Shown: positions 16,486 to 23,738, counted from the stretch's first letter. The stretch is DNA of 24,105 bases from Candidatus Hermodarchaeota archaeon (GCA_016839995.1 JAEOTD010000081.1:1-24105); one strand, 5' to 3'. Translations and numbers: made by a program. The notes: a model not told the origin generated them from the letters alone.

Positions 16486-16899
16486 CTACTTGGTTTCATA
16501 TACGCGCACTATGAAAGCCGTTTTTTGTTGAAGTGGAGCTTCGAAGAAAGCAATCATGTCATCCCCGCTCTTCGTCATGAGTTCGTCATTGTCTAATCCA
16601 ACAAGTCGAATCGCTCCATATGCATATTCAAAGAGACCCATAACCGATGGCATTTGATTTTCAGGGTTGGTGAATTCAACAACGACAAAACTTGATGGGA
16701 GTTTGTTTATTCCTTCAGGGGATTGAACTTGCAATTGTACTTTATGGGTTTGCGAGATAGTTTTTAGTTCATTGATATATCGAGGACGAATCATTAGGGC
16801 TCCAGTTTTATCTAGCACATCGCTTAGAACGCGTTCCTTTGAATTTAGGGTAATTCGCCATTGGTACACTGAATGCCACCCATTTTTACGATAAATCAC
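16486..16899 (-). CDS. Unrecognised 137-residue protein
   Basis: No family was recognised. The protein has a basic N-terminus (MIYRKNGWHSVYQWRI) and alternating strand-like segments: VQLQVQSPEG, FVVVEFTNPEN and TAFIVRVYETK. An acidic stretch, GLDNDELMTKSGDD, precedes the last strands. It has no membrane segment, zinc motif or signal peptide. Start GTG 16899; the next in-frame starts would remove the basic end. It converges on the CCA gene (21 bp between stops) and is divergent from iorA, sharing a 59-bp gap. Reading-frame integrity and amino acid composition support a real small soluble protein, probably mixed alpha/beta. Confidence 0.6.
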   Translation of the reverse strand: MIYRKNGWHSVYQWRITLNSKERVLSDVLDKTGALMIRPRYINELKTISQTHKVQLQVQSPEGINKLPSSFVVVEFTNPENQMPSVMGLFEYAYGAIRLVGLDNDELMTKSGDDMIAFFEAPLQQKTAFIVRVYETK

Positions 16900-16958
16900 A
16901 AACTGTAAAATAGTGTATTGTAACTCCGTTTAAACCGTTTGGCAGGTCGGTGAATTTA
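16900..16958. promoter_or_regulatory. Divergent promoter region of iorA and the 137-residue protein
   Basis: The gap carries an 8-bp palindrome GTTTAAAC (16928-16935) embedded in a tandem CCGTTT repeat (16926-16931 and 16935-16940, period 9), and AT-rich GTAAAATAG just beside the leftward start. GGTGA at 16949-16953 lies five bases before ATG 16959, which favours that iorA start over GTG 16950. Elements are suggestive only. Confidence 0.3.
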
Positions 16959-18842
16959 ATGAACATGGCTGAGATTCTTACAAAAGGAGCAGCCGGAAAA
17001 CGTTTTCTGCTTCTGGGAAATGAGGCAATCGCACGTGGTGCAATTGAAGCCGGTTTAGAACTTGCCGCAACATATCCGGGTACGCCTTCCTCAGAGATTG
17101 GAGATAGTTTATTTCGTGCAGTCAAACATGGAAATTACTTCTTCGAATACTGTACCAATGAAAAAGTAGCAATGGAAGTAGCAGGAGCTGCTGCAGTGGC
17201 TAATGCTCGATCTCTTGTGATTATGAAGCATGTGGGTCTGAACGTGGCCTCGGATGCTTTCATGACCTTAAATTACATTGGTGTTCGAGCTGGATTAGTA
17301 ATAGTGTCTGCGGATGATCCGGGTTGTTGGAGCTCACAAAATGAGCAGGATAACCGATTGTATGCTATGTTGGGTGATACAACCATGCTTGAACCAGCAG
17401 ATCCACAAGAAGCAAAGGATATGACGATTGCTGCTTTTGAGTTATCCGAGAAACTTGAACAGCCTGTGTTACTCCGAGTGACCACACGTGTTAGCCATAC
17501 ACGGTCAGGAGTTGAGTTGGGCTCAATTCGCCCCCCTCGAAATAACCCTAACTTTGAGCGGGATCCTTTTCGTTTTGTTACTGTGCCAACGGTTGCTAGA
17601 AAACGACACCCGATTCTTGTTGAAAAAGTGAAAAAAGCTACAGAAATCTCTGAGAAGAGTGAATGGAACCGAATTATTGGAAAAGGGAATATTGGTATCC
17701 TAACCTCTGGAGTGAGTTTCAATTATGTCATGGAAGCCATTGATTCGTTGCAGTTGAAAGCTGCGATTTTCAAGGTTGGTATGACTTACCCACTTCCTAA
17801 GAAACAAATACAAAAGTTCCTTGCCTCAAAAGACAAGGTCATCGTCATTGAGGAGCTAAAACCCTACCTTGAAAATCATGCTCGTGCCTTCGCACAGGAA
17901 AAGGGTATTATGACCCCCATTTTGGGTAAGAGCCAAGGATATTTCTCCGAAATTGGTGAATTTACTCCTAGAACAGTAATCGAAGGAATCTCAAAGGCAT
18001 TAGGAAAAGAGATACCTACAAGTTATGCAGAAATCGATAACAAGTTTTCAGAATCGGTGTCAGAAGCCCCTCCTCGACCTCCCATACTGTGTGCCGGTTG
18101 CCCACACCGTGCAACCTTTTATGAGGTTGCAACCGCTACTGGGCGAAAAGGCGTTTATCCAACAGACATCGGTTGTTATACCTTAGCAATACAACCTCCA
18201 CTGGAAATGGCAGACTTACTACTTTGTATGGGTTCAAGTATCGGAACGTCATGTGGATTGACGGCTGTTTTGGATAAACCGATTGTGGGAGCCATTGGTG
18301 ATTCAACGTTTTTCCATTCAGGAATTCCTGGGCTCGTTAATGCTGTCTATAATCAGCATCCTGTCAAGATTATCGTAGTTGATAATCAAACAACGGCAAT
18401 GACAGGACATCAACCTCATCCAGGTACTGGAATGACAGGTATGGGAGTACAAGGTGCACAAATCAGCATTGAAGCAGTGGCAAAAGGTGTAGGCGTTGAA
18501 TATGTGAAAGTAATCAATCCCCTCAAAGTCAAAGAATCAATTCGTGCTATCCGAGAAGCAGTTGCCTATGATGGACCAGCAGTGATTGTCTCACGAAGTC
18601 CATGTGCACTAGTTGAGGGAGCAAGGAAACGTCGTGCTAATGAACCAATTATTCCTTACGAAGTTGATCCCCAAACCTGTCAGGGTTGCAGAGTTTGTAC
18701 GGATAAATTGGGTTGTGCTGCAGCAATCTGGACAGGCGAACATGCTGCCATTGACGCAGACCTATGCACTGGATGTGGAGTATGTTTCCAGATTTGTCCC
18801 TTTAAGGCGATTCGAGAGGTTGTAACCAATGAAAGAGTTTAA
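16959..18842 (+). CDS. iorA: Indolepyruvate:ferredoxin oxidoreductase, alpha subunit
   Basis: A 627-residue IorA. With IorB it oxidatively decarboxylates aryl pyruvates from aromatic amino acids to aryl-acetyl-CoA and reduces ferredoxin. The N-terminal pyrimidine-binding domain has TYPGTPSSEIGD and the catalytic-type glutamate in CTNEKVAMEVAGAAA. The middle domain is at about 235-345. The TPP/Mg domain includes CAGCPHRATFYEV, GDSTFFHSGIPG and DNQTTAMTGHQPHPG. The C-terminus carries two 4Fe-4S clusters, CQGCRVC...C and CTGCGVCFQICP. Starts at GTG 16950, ATG 16959 and ATG 16965 are possible; the SD favours 16959. It overlaps iorB by 14 bp, so the two are one operon. Confidence 0.96.
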   Translation: MNMAEILTKGAAGKRFLLLGNEAIARGAIEAGLELAATYPGTPSSEIGDSLFRAVKHGNYFFEYCTNEKVAMEVAGAAAVANARSLVIMKHVGLNVASDAFMTLNYIGVRAGLVIVSADDPGCWSSQNEQDNRLYAMLGDTTMLEPADPQEAKDMTIAAFELSEKLEQPVLLRVTTRVSHTRSGVELGSIRPPRNNPNFERDPFRFVTVPTVARKRHPILVEKVKKATEISEKSEWNRIIGKGNIGILTSGVSFNYVMEAIDSLQLKAAIFKVGMTYPLPKKQIQKFLASKDKVIVIEELKPYLENHARAFAQEKGIMTPILGKSQGYFSEIGEFTPRTVIEGISKALGKEIPTSYAEIDNKFSESVSEAPPRPPILCAGCPHRATFYEVATATGRKGVYPTDIGCYTLAIQPPLEMADLLLCMGSSIGTSCGLTAVLDKPIVGAIGDSTFFHSGIPGLVNAVYNQHPVKIIVVDNQTTAMTGHQPHPGTGMTGMGVQGAQISIEAVAKGVGVEYVKVINPLKVKESIRAIREAVAYDGPAVIVSRSPCALVEGARKRRANEPIIPYEVDPQTCQGCRVCTDKLGCAAAIWTGEHAAIDADLCTGCGVCFQICPFKAIREVVTNERV

Positions 18843-19431
18843 CATTATGTTCACGGGAGTCGGAGGAACTGGAGTTCTTACCGCTGCTAGAATACTAGCA
18901 TCAGCAGCGCTCACTGAAGGTCAAAATGTTAGAATGGGAGAAATCCATGGCATGGCTCAACGAGGGGGTGCTGTGAACTGCACCATCCGGATCGGAGAAA
19001 ATGTGCATGGTCCGATTATTCCAACCGGTAAAGCTGATTTACTTCTAAGCGTTGAACCAGTTGAGGCTCTTCGAAACGTCAATCGAATAATGCCTTCAGG
19101 AACCATCATTGTTGGCGAATACCAAATCACCCCAACAGGAGTGCTTCTTGGTCGGTATGAATATCCTACCGATGAGGTGATTTTACAGGATTTGGCAAAA
19201 TTTGCAAAGGTAATCACATTTGATGCAGCGACTTTAGCTCAAGAATCAGGTGGAATTCTAACAATGAATACAGTGCTAATCGGGGCCGTTATTGGCTTGA
19301 ACTTACTTCCCATTAAGGAAGAAACTGTGATTTCAGCCATTAAAGAGATTCTACCAAACCGTTATCATGCAATGAACATTGATGCACTCAAAAAGGGGAA
19401 AAATGCGCAAAAAAAGACAATTACCAGCTAA
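18829..19431 (+). CDS. iorB: Indolepyruvate:ferredoxin oxidoreductase, beta subunit
   Basis: A 200-residue IorB, the gamma-type domain of 2-oxoacid:ferredoxin oxidoreductases that binds CoA. The N-terminal FTGVGGTGVLTAARILASAA and the MGEIHGMAQRGGAVNCTIRIG segment are characteristic. ATG 18829 overlaps the 3' end of iorA and has GAGGT at 18816-18820. The lysine-rich tail (LKKGKNAQKKTITS) ends in a stop whose bases overlap the stop of the convergent MEMO gene: the four bases CTAA at 19428-19431 end both genes. Confidence 0.95.
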   Translation: MKEFNIMFTGVGGTGVLTAARILASAALTEGQNVRMGEIHGMAQRGGAVNCTIRIGENVHGPIIPTGKADLLLSVEPVEALRNVNRIMPSGTIIVGEYQITPTGVLLGRYEYPTDEVILQDLAKFAKVITFDAATLAQESGGILTMNTVLIGAVIGLNLLPIKEETVISAIKEILPNRYHAMNIDALKKGKNAQKKTITS

Positions 19432-20351
19432 TAATGTAATGTCATTGAAGCATAACCAACTATTGCTTCTGAACTCCCGCGAATATCATAACTTGTTGCA
19501 TACTTCAAGCAGGTTCCTTTTGTTGCCCCCAGTTGTGCTGCAGCAACTATTGTCGTTGCAACTGCACTTGCTCCACACATGGTTCGATTTTCATTCACAA
19601 CAGTATCTAAAAGCGCTTTACTGTTAAGTTGCTGAATCTTGGTAATAAGATCGTCATCAGTTTCATGAACCCATTTGATTATTTTATCAACTGGACCGCT
19701 TCCAACAGGAGCATAATCATAGTAATATTTGCCATAATGTGTGAAGTCGGTGCTGGCAATTATGAATACATCCCGCTTGCTTTTTTGAACTGCGTCTGCA
19801 ATTGTCTTCCCAACTTTTTCACAAACAGAATGTTTGGAAGAGGAGATTACTAAGGGGATAAATTTGAAGTCAAGCTGCTTTCCTAAGAATTGAAGAAAGG
19901 GTAATTGGACTTCAACTGAGTGCTCGTTCAAATGGGCTTCTGTGTCCTCGGTTATGCAATTTGAACCTGATTTTTCACATTCATTAATTATGAGTTTGGC
20001 AAGAGAAGAGTCGATTTTACATTGCCCGAGAGGTGTTTCCCATGCGCCTTCAACCATTATAGCAGCACCAGGAACCCGTAGTGGTCGATGTTTCGCGCCA
20101 ATAAGTATGAATGTTTGAGGAAATCCGTCTTCTGCACAAGCTTTGTACAAATGTGAAGCAACAGGCCCCGAGTAGATGAATCCCGCATGAGGAGCTACTC
20201 CTGCGACTATTTTCTTAGTTCGCTTCAAATTGACAGCAGGAATTTCCCCCGCACCATGTGGATCAGAAAAAGCTGCTTGAATTGATTTTTCAAGCGCTCC
20301 TTTTTCTGGTGGATAAAACCCAATTGCCGCAGGCTGTCTGATTTGTCCCAT
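19428..20351 (-). CDS. MEMO family protein
   Basis: A 307-residue MEMO protein, related to extradiol dioxygenases and to human MEMO1, a metal-binding protein. Typical segments are RQPAAIGFYP at the N-terminus, APHAGFIYSGPVA (His55), LIGAKHRPL (His88), EHSVEVQLPFLQ, STDFTHYG (His205) and MCGASAVATTIV (Cys259). His55, His88 and Cys259 align with the metal-ligand positions of human MEMO1 as I recall them. The canonical GPNH reads GAKH here. An ATG at 20402 extends the frame, but the family begins near RQPA, and GGTGA four bases before ATG 20351 decides that start. In prokaryotes MEMO associates with AMMECR1, which lies at 13856-14506. Confidence 0.93.
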   Translation of the reverse strand: MGQIRQPAAIGFYPPEKGALEKSIQAAFSDPHGAGEIPAVNLKRTKKIVAGVAPHAGFIYSGPVASHLYKACAEDGFPQTFILIGAKHRPLRVPGAAIMVEGAWETPLGQCKIDSSLAKLIINECEKSGSNCITEDTEAHLNEHSVEVQLPFLQFLGKQLDFKFIPLVISSSKHSVCEKVGKTIADAVQKSKRDVFIIASTDFTHYGKYYYDYAPVGSGPVDKIIKWVHETDDDLITKIQQLNSKALLDTVVNENRTMCGASAVATTIVAAAQLGATKGTCLKYATSYDIRGSSEAIVGYASMTLHY

Positions 20352-20429
20352 GTTGTCACCAGTATAACATTTCACACGGTAACCAAAAAGGTTTTTTCGC
20401 ATGTTATGGGGTGTCGGAGTGTGATTAAC
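20352..20429. promoter_or_regulatory. Symmetrical divergent promoter of MEMO and TrmB-like genes
   Basis: The 78-bp gap has a perfect 7-bp inverted repeat, ATAACAT (20364-20370) and ATGTTAT (20401-20407). Each arm is placed to act as a TATA box: the left for the rightward gene, the right (read on the other strand) for MEMO. Leaders would be about 35 and 26 nt. Between them is a second dyad, AACC-A5-GGTT (20381-20393), a candidate operator. A TrmB regulator bound there could block both promoters. Confidence 0.5.
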
Positions 20430-21194
20430 ATGGGCGAGCGCATGGATGAAGGAACAACACGGGTACTCCGGAATCTAGGATTAAGCAGTTATGAGGCACG
20501 AGTATACATCTCCTTAGTGAGAAACGGAGCATTAACTGCTAGTGAAGTAAGTTCCCAATCACGTATTCCATTCAGTCGGGTGTACGATGTTCTAGCAGCC
20601 CTTGAACGAGGTGGGTGGATTACTATAGAACAAGGGCGTCCTAAACGCTACGTCCCAAAAAGCCCACGTGAAACAGCAAAAGCAGCTGTCCTTTCAGCTC
20701 AAGATCGTCTAGCAGAATGGGAACAGAGAGTAATTGAGAATCTCCAACCCTTGTTTGATGAGAAGACAACAATCTCTGCCCCAGAAGTTCATATTCTCCA
20801 TGGATCTAACAATGTCCGCGCGAAGCTGAACGTTGCACTTGGACAAGCTGAACGTAACGTTCTCCTTTCGTGGGGAATCATCAGCGAGGAAGACATCGAA
20901 TTCATAAGCCCCACTTTGTTTCACCTTCGTGATCGAGGAGTAAAAATCCAGATTCTTGTTTCCGAACAAACGCTATCCGAAAAAGTTGAACGTTTAATTT
21001 CTGCCGTTGGCGAAGGGCGAAAACGCAAGGAAATCTATGGAGGCGGCGCGGTTATTGATGAAAAGCAAGCAATAATCATGTTAACGACAGAGCCAGCTGA
21101 ATCCTTAGCAATTTGGACCAGCCATACTGAATTAGGTGAACTAGCCAAGATCTATTTTTTCTATCTCTATCAATCGGCTGAGCCATTATCCTAG
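20430..21194 (+). CDS. TrmB-family transcriptional regulator
   Basis: A 254-residue TrmB-type regulator. The winged helix occupies about residues 8-75. It includes LRNLGLSSYEARVYISLVRNGALTASEV, the family signature, and IPFSRVYDVLAALERGGWI with the wing GRPKRYVPKSP. A helical linker with WEQRVIENLQPL follows. The C-terminal domain (about 110-250) resembles the phospholipase D-like fold found in TrmB relatives: VHILHGSNNVRAKL, HLRDRGVKIQILVS, and a late GGGAVIDEKQAIIML strand pair. TrmB proteins often sense sugars; no ligand is suggested here. An upstream in-frame ATG at 20343 would overlap MEMO. ATG 20430 (GGAG at 20416-20419) or ATG 20442 is preferred. Confidence 0.9.
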   Translation: MGERMDEGTTRVLRNLGLSSYEARVYISLVRNGALTASEVSSQSRIPFSRVYDVLAALERGGWITIEQGRPKRYVPKSPRETAKAAVLSAQDRLAEWEQRVIENLQPLFDEKTTISAPEVHILHGSNNVRAKLNVALGQAERNVLLSWGIISEEDIEFISPTLFHLRDRGVKIQILVSEQTLSEKVERLISAVGEGRKRKEIYGGGAVIDEKQAIIMLTTEPAESLAIWTSHTELGELAKIYFFYLYQSAEPLS

Positions 21195-21201
21195 GTAAAG
21201 T

Positions 21202-21516
21202 CTATCCCTTTTCCTCTGTTTCATTTTGAAGTTTGTCGAGAAGAACAATGGCAACCCCTAATGGGGCACGTAATTGAATAGCAAGCTCCTCAGCAGTTAT
21301 TGTGGGATGTTTGGGCAGAATTTTGGTTCGAGTGTAATCAAGAAGATGAGGGTAAAGTACCATTGATTTCACAGTTTTTTCTAATATCATCGGCCAATTT
21401 CGTGATTCCGAAGAGTTAGTTTCTATGATTTCTAACACAGGTTCTTCTTCAGTTTCAGCATCATTCTTTTTACGAGGTTTTTTCTTTTTGAAATATTGAT
21501 CTAGACCAAAACTCAT
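21202..21516 (-). CDS. Small protein with C-terminal helical (HTH-like) domain, unknown function
   Basis: A 104-residue protein with a strongly basic segment YFKKKKPRKKN (8-18), then an acidic linker (about 20-40) and a helical domain (about 45-100). In that domain, HPTITAEELAIQLRAPLGVAIVLLDKLQNE reads like a helix-turn-helix, in which an ALGV-type turn leads into a recognition helix. A GTG at 21546 would add ten residues; ATG 21516 gives a cleaner N-terminus. It is divergent from the zinc-ribbon/winged-helix gene. No family was recognised. A nucleic-acid or regulatory role is inferred only from charge and HTH-like pattern. Confidence 0.6.
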   Translation of the reverse strand: MSFGLDQYFKKKKPRKKNDAETEEEPVLEIIETNSSESRNWPMILEKTVKSMVLYPHLLDYTRTKILPKHPTITAEELAIQLRAPLGVAIVLLDKLQNETEEKG

Positions 21517-21582
21517 CTGGATTTCCCAATTGATGACTTTTAACACGAAAGGCTAATTAGGCTTGTGGCGTTGGTGGTCTTA

Positions 21583-22320
21583 ATGCCCCGTGAAGGATTT
21601 TACATAATTCGATGTCCAAAATGTGGACACTATACCTATGCCCCAACTCGCCAGAAGACTCGATTATGTGTCTACTGTCAACGAATTTTTAAAATTAATC
21701 CGTTAAGCGCTGTGTTTGTTGAGAATGCGGAAACGGCTAGAACACGAATGAAACTCTATCAAACTGGAAAACACCATAAGGATTTCTTGGAGGCAATGGA
21801 AAAGTCACGGGGTAAGATTCAATCATTAATTCCTGATAACGACATGGATTTGGAACAACTTCAAGATAATAGACATGAAATTCAACCAGTGTCTGCTCGA
21901 CGACGAGAATTGGAAAAAGTTCTCTACCGACGTGCACGATCTAAGCCTCTTGATTTACATGTCCTAGAAAAAGAGTGTCTTAAGGTGGGACTTTCATGGG
22001 AGTGGGTCGTCCAACAAATTGAGACTCTCATTCGATCAGGTCACTTAATTTCCCCTAAACCGTGGCAAGTCCGTTTAGTAACAGATGAGATTGAACCAAC
22101 CAAGCAACGGGGAAAACAGGTTAGTCCTACACAGCTAGCACGAACTATTGGTAACATTCTCCGTAAATCAAAGAAGCCGCTTCACCAAGAAGAACTAGTA
22201 TCACAACTTCAAAATGAAGCAGTTTCCAGTACCGGCATTGAAGAGGCTCTGAATCTTCTTCGAAACCAAGGGTATGTCCTCAAGACTTCAAAAGGAACTT
22301 ATCAATGGACAGGAGATTAA
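21583..22320 (+). CDS. Zinc ribbon (DUF1922-like) plus two winged-helix domains
   Basis: A 245-residue protein. The N-terminus has a four-cysteine zinc ribbon, CPKCG (Cys11, Cys14) and CVYC (Cys29, Cys32), in the style of archaeal DUF1922 proteins. Next come a charged linker (about 50-95) and a helical segment, VLEKECLKVGLSWEWVVQQIETLIRSGHLI, reading as a winged helix with a strand after it (KPWQVRLV). A C-terminal winged helix (about 178-243) has IGNILRKSKKPLHQEELVSQL, GIEEALNLLRNQGYV and KGTYQWTGD. The first winged helix resembles those at the C-termini of MCM proteins. Start ATG 21583 is preferred, because GGTGG lies five bases upstream; GTG 21565 is possible. It is probably a DNA- or RNA-binding protein, but no function is known to me. 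Confidence 0.7.
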   Translation: MPREGFYIIRCPKCGHYTYAPTRQKTRLCVYCQRIFKINPLSAVFVENAETARTRMKLYQTGKHHKDFLEAMEKSRGKIQSLIPDNDMDLEQLQDNRHEIQPVSARRRELEKVLYRRARSKPLDLHVLEKECLKVGLSWEWVVQQIETLIRSGHLISPKPWQVRLVTDEIEPTKQRGKQVSPTQLARTIGNILRKSKKPLHQEELVSQLQNEAVSSTGIEEALNLLRNQGYVLKTSKGTYQWTGD

Positions 22321-22375
22321 TCAGAACATAATTGATAAGCTTTAAACCAATATTCTCTAACATGGAGCGGAGAAA

Positions 22376-22753
22376 ATGCCAGCAGTTTACTACATCGCCC
22401 GTCAACTACACCGTCAACTTTCAGGCGAAGTGATAGACTATGTGCTAGTTCTCTGGATCTATTCCAATCCCCATGAAACTCGACGCCGTTCACTGCCTTC
22501 ATTAATTCATGTTCTAAAACACACTCCGGAATTTCAACGCCCAGATGGAAAACCAAATGTCACGGATGAGGAACTAAATCAAATCGTCCTTGCTGCACTT
22601 CAGCGATTAAAGGAAAACGAGTTGGTCACTATATTTGCTAGGTCTGAAACAATGGCCCAAATTTCCCTCACCGAAAAAGGAATAGATTTTGTAAAAACCC
22701 ACCTAACAATAGAGGAAATGCAATTTCTTGAAGAATCTGGTCATATTACCTAG
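22376..22753 (+). CDS. Small winged-helix-like protein, unknown function
   Basis: A 125-residue protein. The N-terminal half is helical (IARQLHRQLSGEVIDYVLVLWIYSN). The second half has DEELNQIVLAALQRLKENELVTIFARSETMAQISLTEKGIDFVKTHL, which reads as helix-helix-wing with the SLTEKG element common in winged helices of MarR/PadR-like regulators. Start ATG 22376 is preceded by GGAG at 22364-22367 and 22369-22372. It follows the zinc-ribbon gene after 55 bp in the same orientation and may share its transcript. The family was not recognised. Confidence 0.6.
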   Translation: MPAVYYIARQLHRQLSGEVIDYVLVLWIYSNPHETRRRSLPSLIHVLKHTPEFQRPDGKPNVTDEELNQIVLAALQRLKENELVTIFARSETMAQISLTEKGIDFVKTHLTIEEMQFLEESGHIT

Positions 22754-22864
22754 AAAGAAACGATTGATTGGTTCATCAATTGAATTGAGAATCTATAGAA
22801 GTCCAAAGAACTTTCAATCGTCTGCTTGGACGCATAATGAGAAGTTTTTATTGGAATAATAGAA

Positions 22865-23015
22865 ATGGGTTAATGACCCGTGTGGCGTCCACGCCGTGCT
22901 TGCTAGGTAGCCCATACGCCTCCGTGTGTTGAATCCCTTAGGGTTCGCTGAGGAGCCTATAGTCCCTTGGGTGGGTGAGAGTTGACGGGAATAGCCTTCT
23001 ATCCCAACAGCAACT
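22865..23015 (+). ncRNA. Candidate structured RNA of unknown class (GC-rich noncoding island)
   Basis: In the 313-bp gene-free stretch 22754-23066, hand counting bases 22871-22980 gives 64 of 110 G+C (58%), visibly richer than the flanks. Foldable elements follow in order. A helix at 22865-22872 pairs with 22908-22915 (one G-U), enclosing a stem at 22880-22887/22892-22899 with loop TCCA. A hairpin lies at 22931-22936/22941-22946 with loop CTTA. A bulged hairpin, GGGaATAG-CCTT-CTATCCC (22987-23005), is closed by AGTTG/CAACT (22980-22984/23011-23015). TATA-like CATAATGA (22832-22839) or TTTTTATT (22845-22852) could drive it. No tRNA T-loop, SRP helix 8 motif or RNase P core was found. It could be a free RNA or the leader of the gene at 23067. 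Strand is inferred from context. Confidence 0.4.
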
Positions 23016-23066
23016 ATATTTAGGACAACGTCTCAAGAAGTGGGTAGTAATTTCCTGCGGAGACTA

Positions 23067-23738
23067 ATGGATTTGGCATCAAAGGTTAGGGTTGATGGAA
23101 CAGAACGGACGGCTGTGAAAGCTTCTGCAGTTCATCTTAAACAGGCATATCGTCTATTTACGTCAAAGCGTGTTAGACAGGATTTGATTCTTCCATCACT
23201 TCGCATTTTGGCTAGCCATCTTGGAGTTCATGAGATTGGCCGTGAACCTGAAGCTCTATTTGCCGCAGCCGTGTATATCGCCTTCCGCCATCCAAATACA
23301 TATCCAAATCTTGTACCCCGAAGTTATTTTTCAGCTGAGGCTTCAAAGACTACAAAACGTCGACCAGCTGAAGCTTTGTTTCAGGAGTCATTTTCAGCAA
23401 AGGATTCCAGCATAGACTGGTACACAAAACGTGTTGTCGAGAAATTAGAAATCCTTGTTTTGTATGATGAACGGGGATTACCTTACTTTCTCGAAAGGAC
23501 TGGACCAATATATCGTCTTATTGATGGATTAGCTGAAGAAGCCGCTCTTGATGCTGTCTTATCCTCGCAAATCAGTAACCGACCTGAACTATTAGAATCT
23601 GTTATGAGCAGCTTATTCAATCGGATCTTCAATATCCTGCAGATTCTTCCCAAAGTGTTCTACAATTCATTATACGAGTATTTAGCACCTCATGTAGAAG
23701 CATTAATTGAAAATTTTAAATGGGCGTTAGGAATCTAA
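23067..23738 (+). CDS. Helical protein, possibly cyclin-fold, unknown function
   Basis: A 223-residue, almost entirely helical protein. Residues about 20-75 contain HLKQAYRLFTSKRVRQDLILPSLRILASHLGV and then REPEALFAAAVYIAFRHP. The latter resembles the AAAxYIAxR helix of TFIIB/TFB cyclin repeats. A basic linker, SKTTKRRP, lies near 92-99. The C-terminal half is helical with hydrophobic repeats (SSLFNRIFNILQILPKVFYNSLYEYL). Start GTG 23040 is open, but CGGAG at 23058-23062 sits four bases before ATG 23067. It lies downstream of the GC-rich island, and its stop shares the bases CTAA (23735-23738) with the convergent DUF211 gene. The cyclin-fold suggestion is a weak pattern resemblance. Confidence 0.65.
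   Translation: MDLASKVRVDGTERTAVKASAVHLKQAYRLFTSKRVRQDLILPSLRILASHLGVHEIGREPEALFAAAVYIAFRHPNTYPNLVPRSYFSAEASKTTKRRPAEALFQESFSAKDSSIDWYTKRVVEKLEILVLYDERGLPYFLERTGPIYRLIDGLAEEAALDAVLSSQISNRPELLESVMSSLFNRIFNILQILPKVFYNSLYEYLAPHVEALIENFKWALGI

Noticed and set aside
19428..20402. Longer MEMO start at 20402
   Set aside because: It would consume the divergent promoter dyads and add residues before the conserved RQPA start. GGTGA precedes ATG 20351.
22865..23015. SRP RNA, RNase P RNA, 5S rRNA or tRNA as the identity of the GC-rich island
   Set aside because: No SRP helix 8 motif (GGAA/GGAGCA loop), no RNase P conserved core, no 5S-like sequence and no T-loop of the TTCRA type with flanking stems on either strand. 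GAGGA...AGTCCC at 22950-22965 only vaguely recalls an RNase P element.
22980..23015. Intrinsic terminator for the winged-helix gene at 22376-22753
   Set aside because: The hairpin is followed by ATATTTAGG, not a T-run, and lies over 200 bp past the stop. It is better read as part of the structured island.
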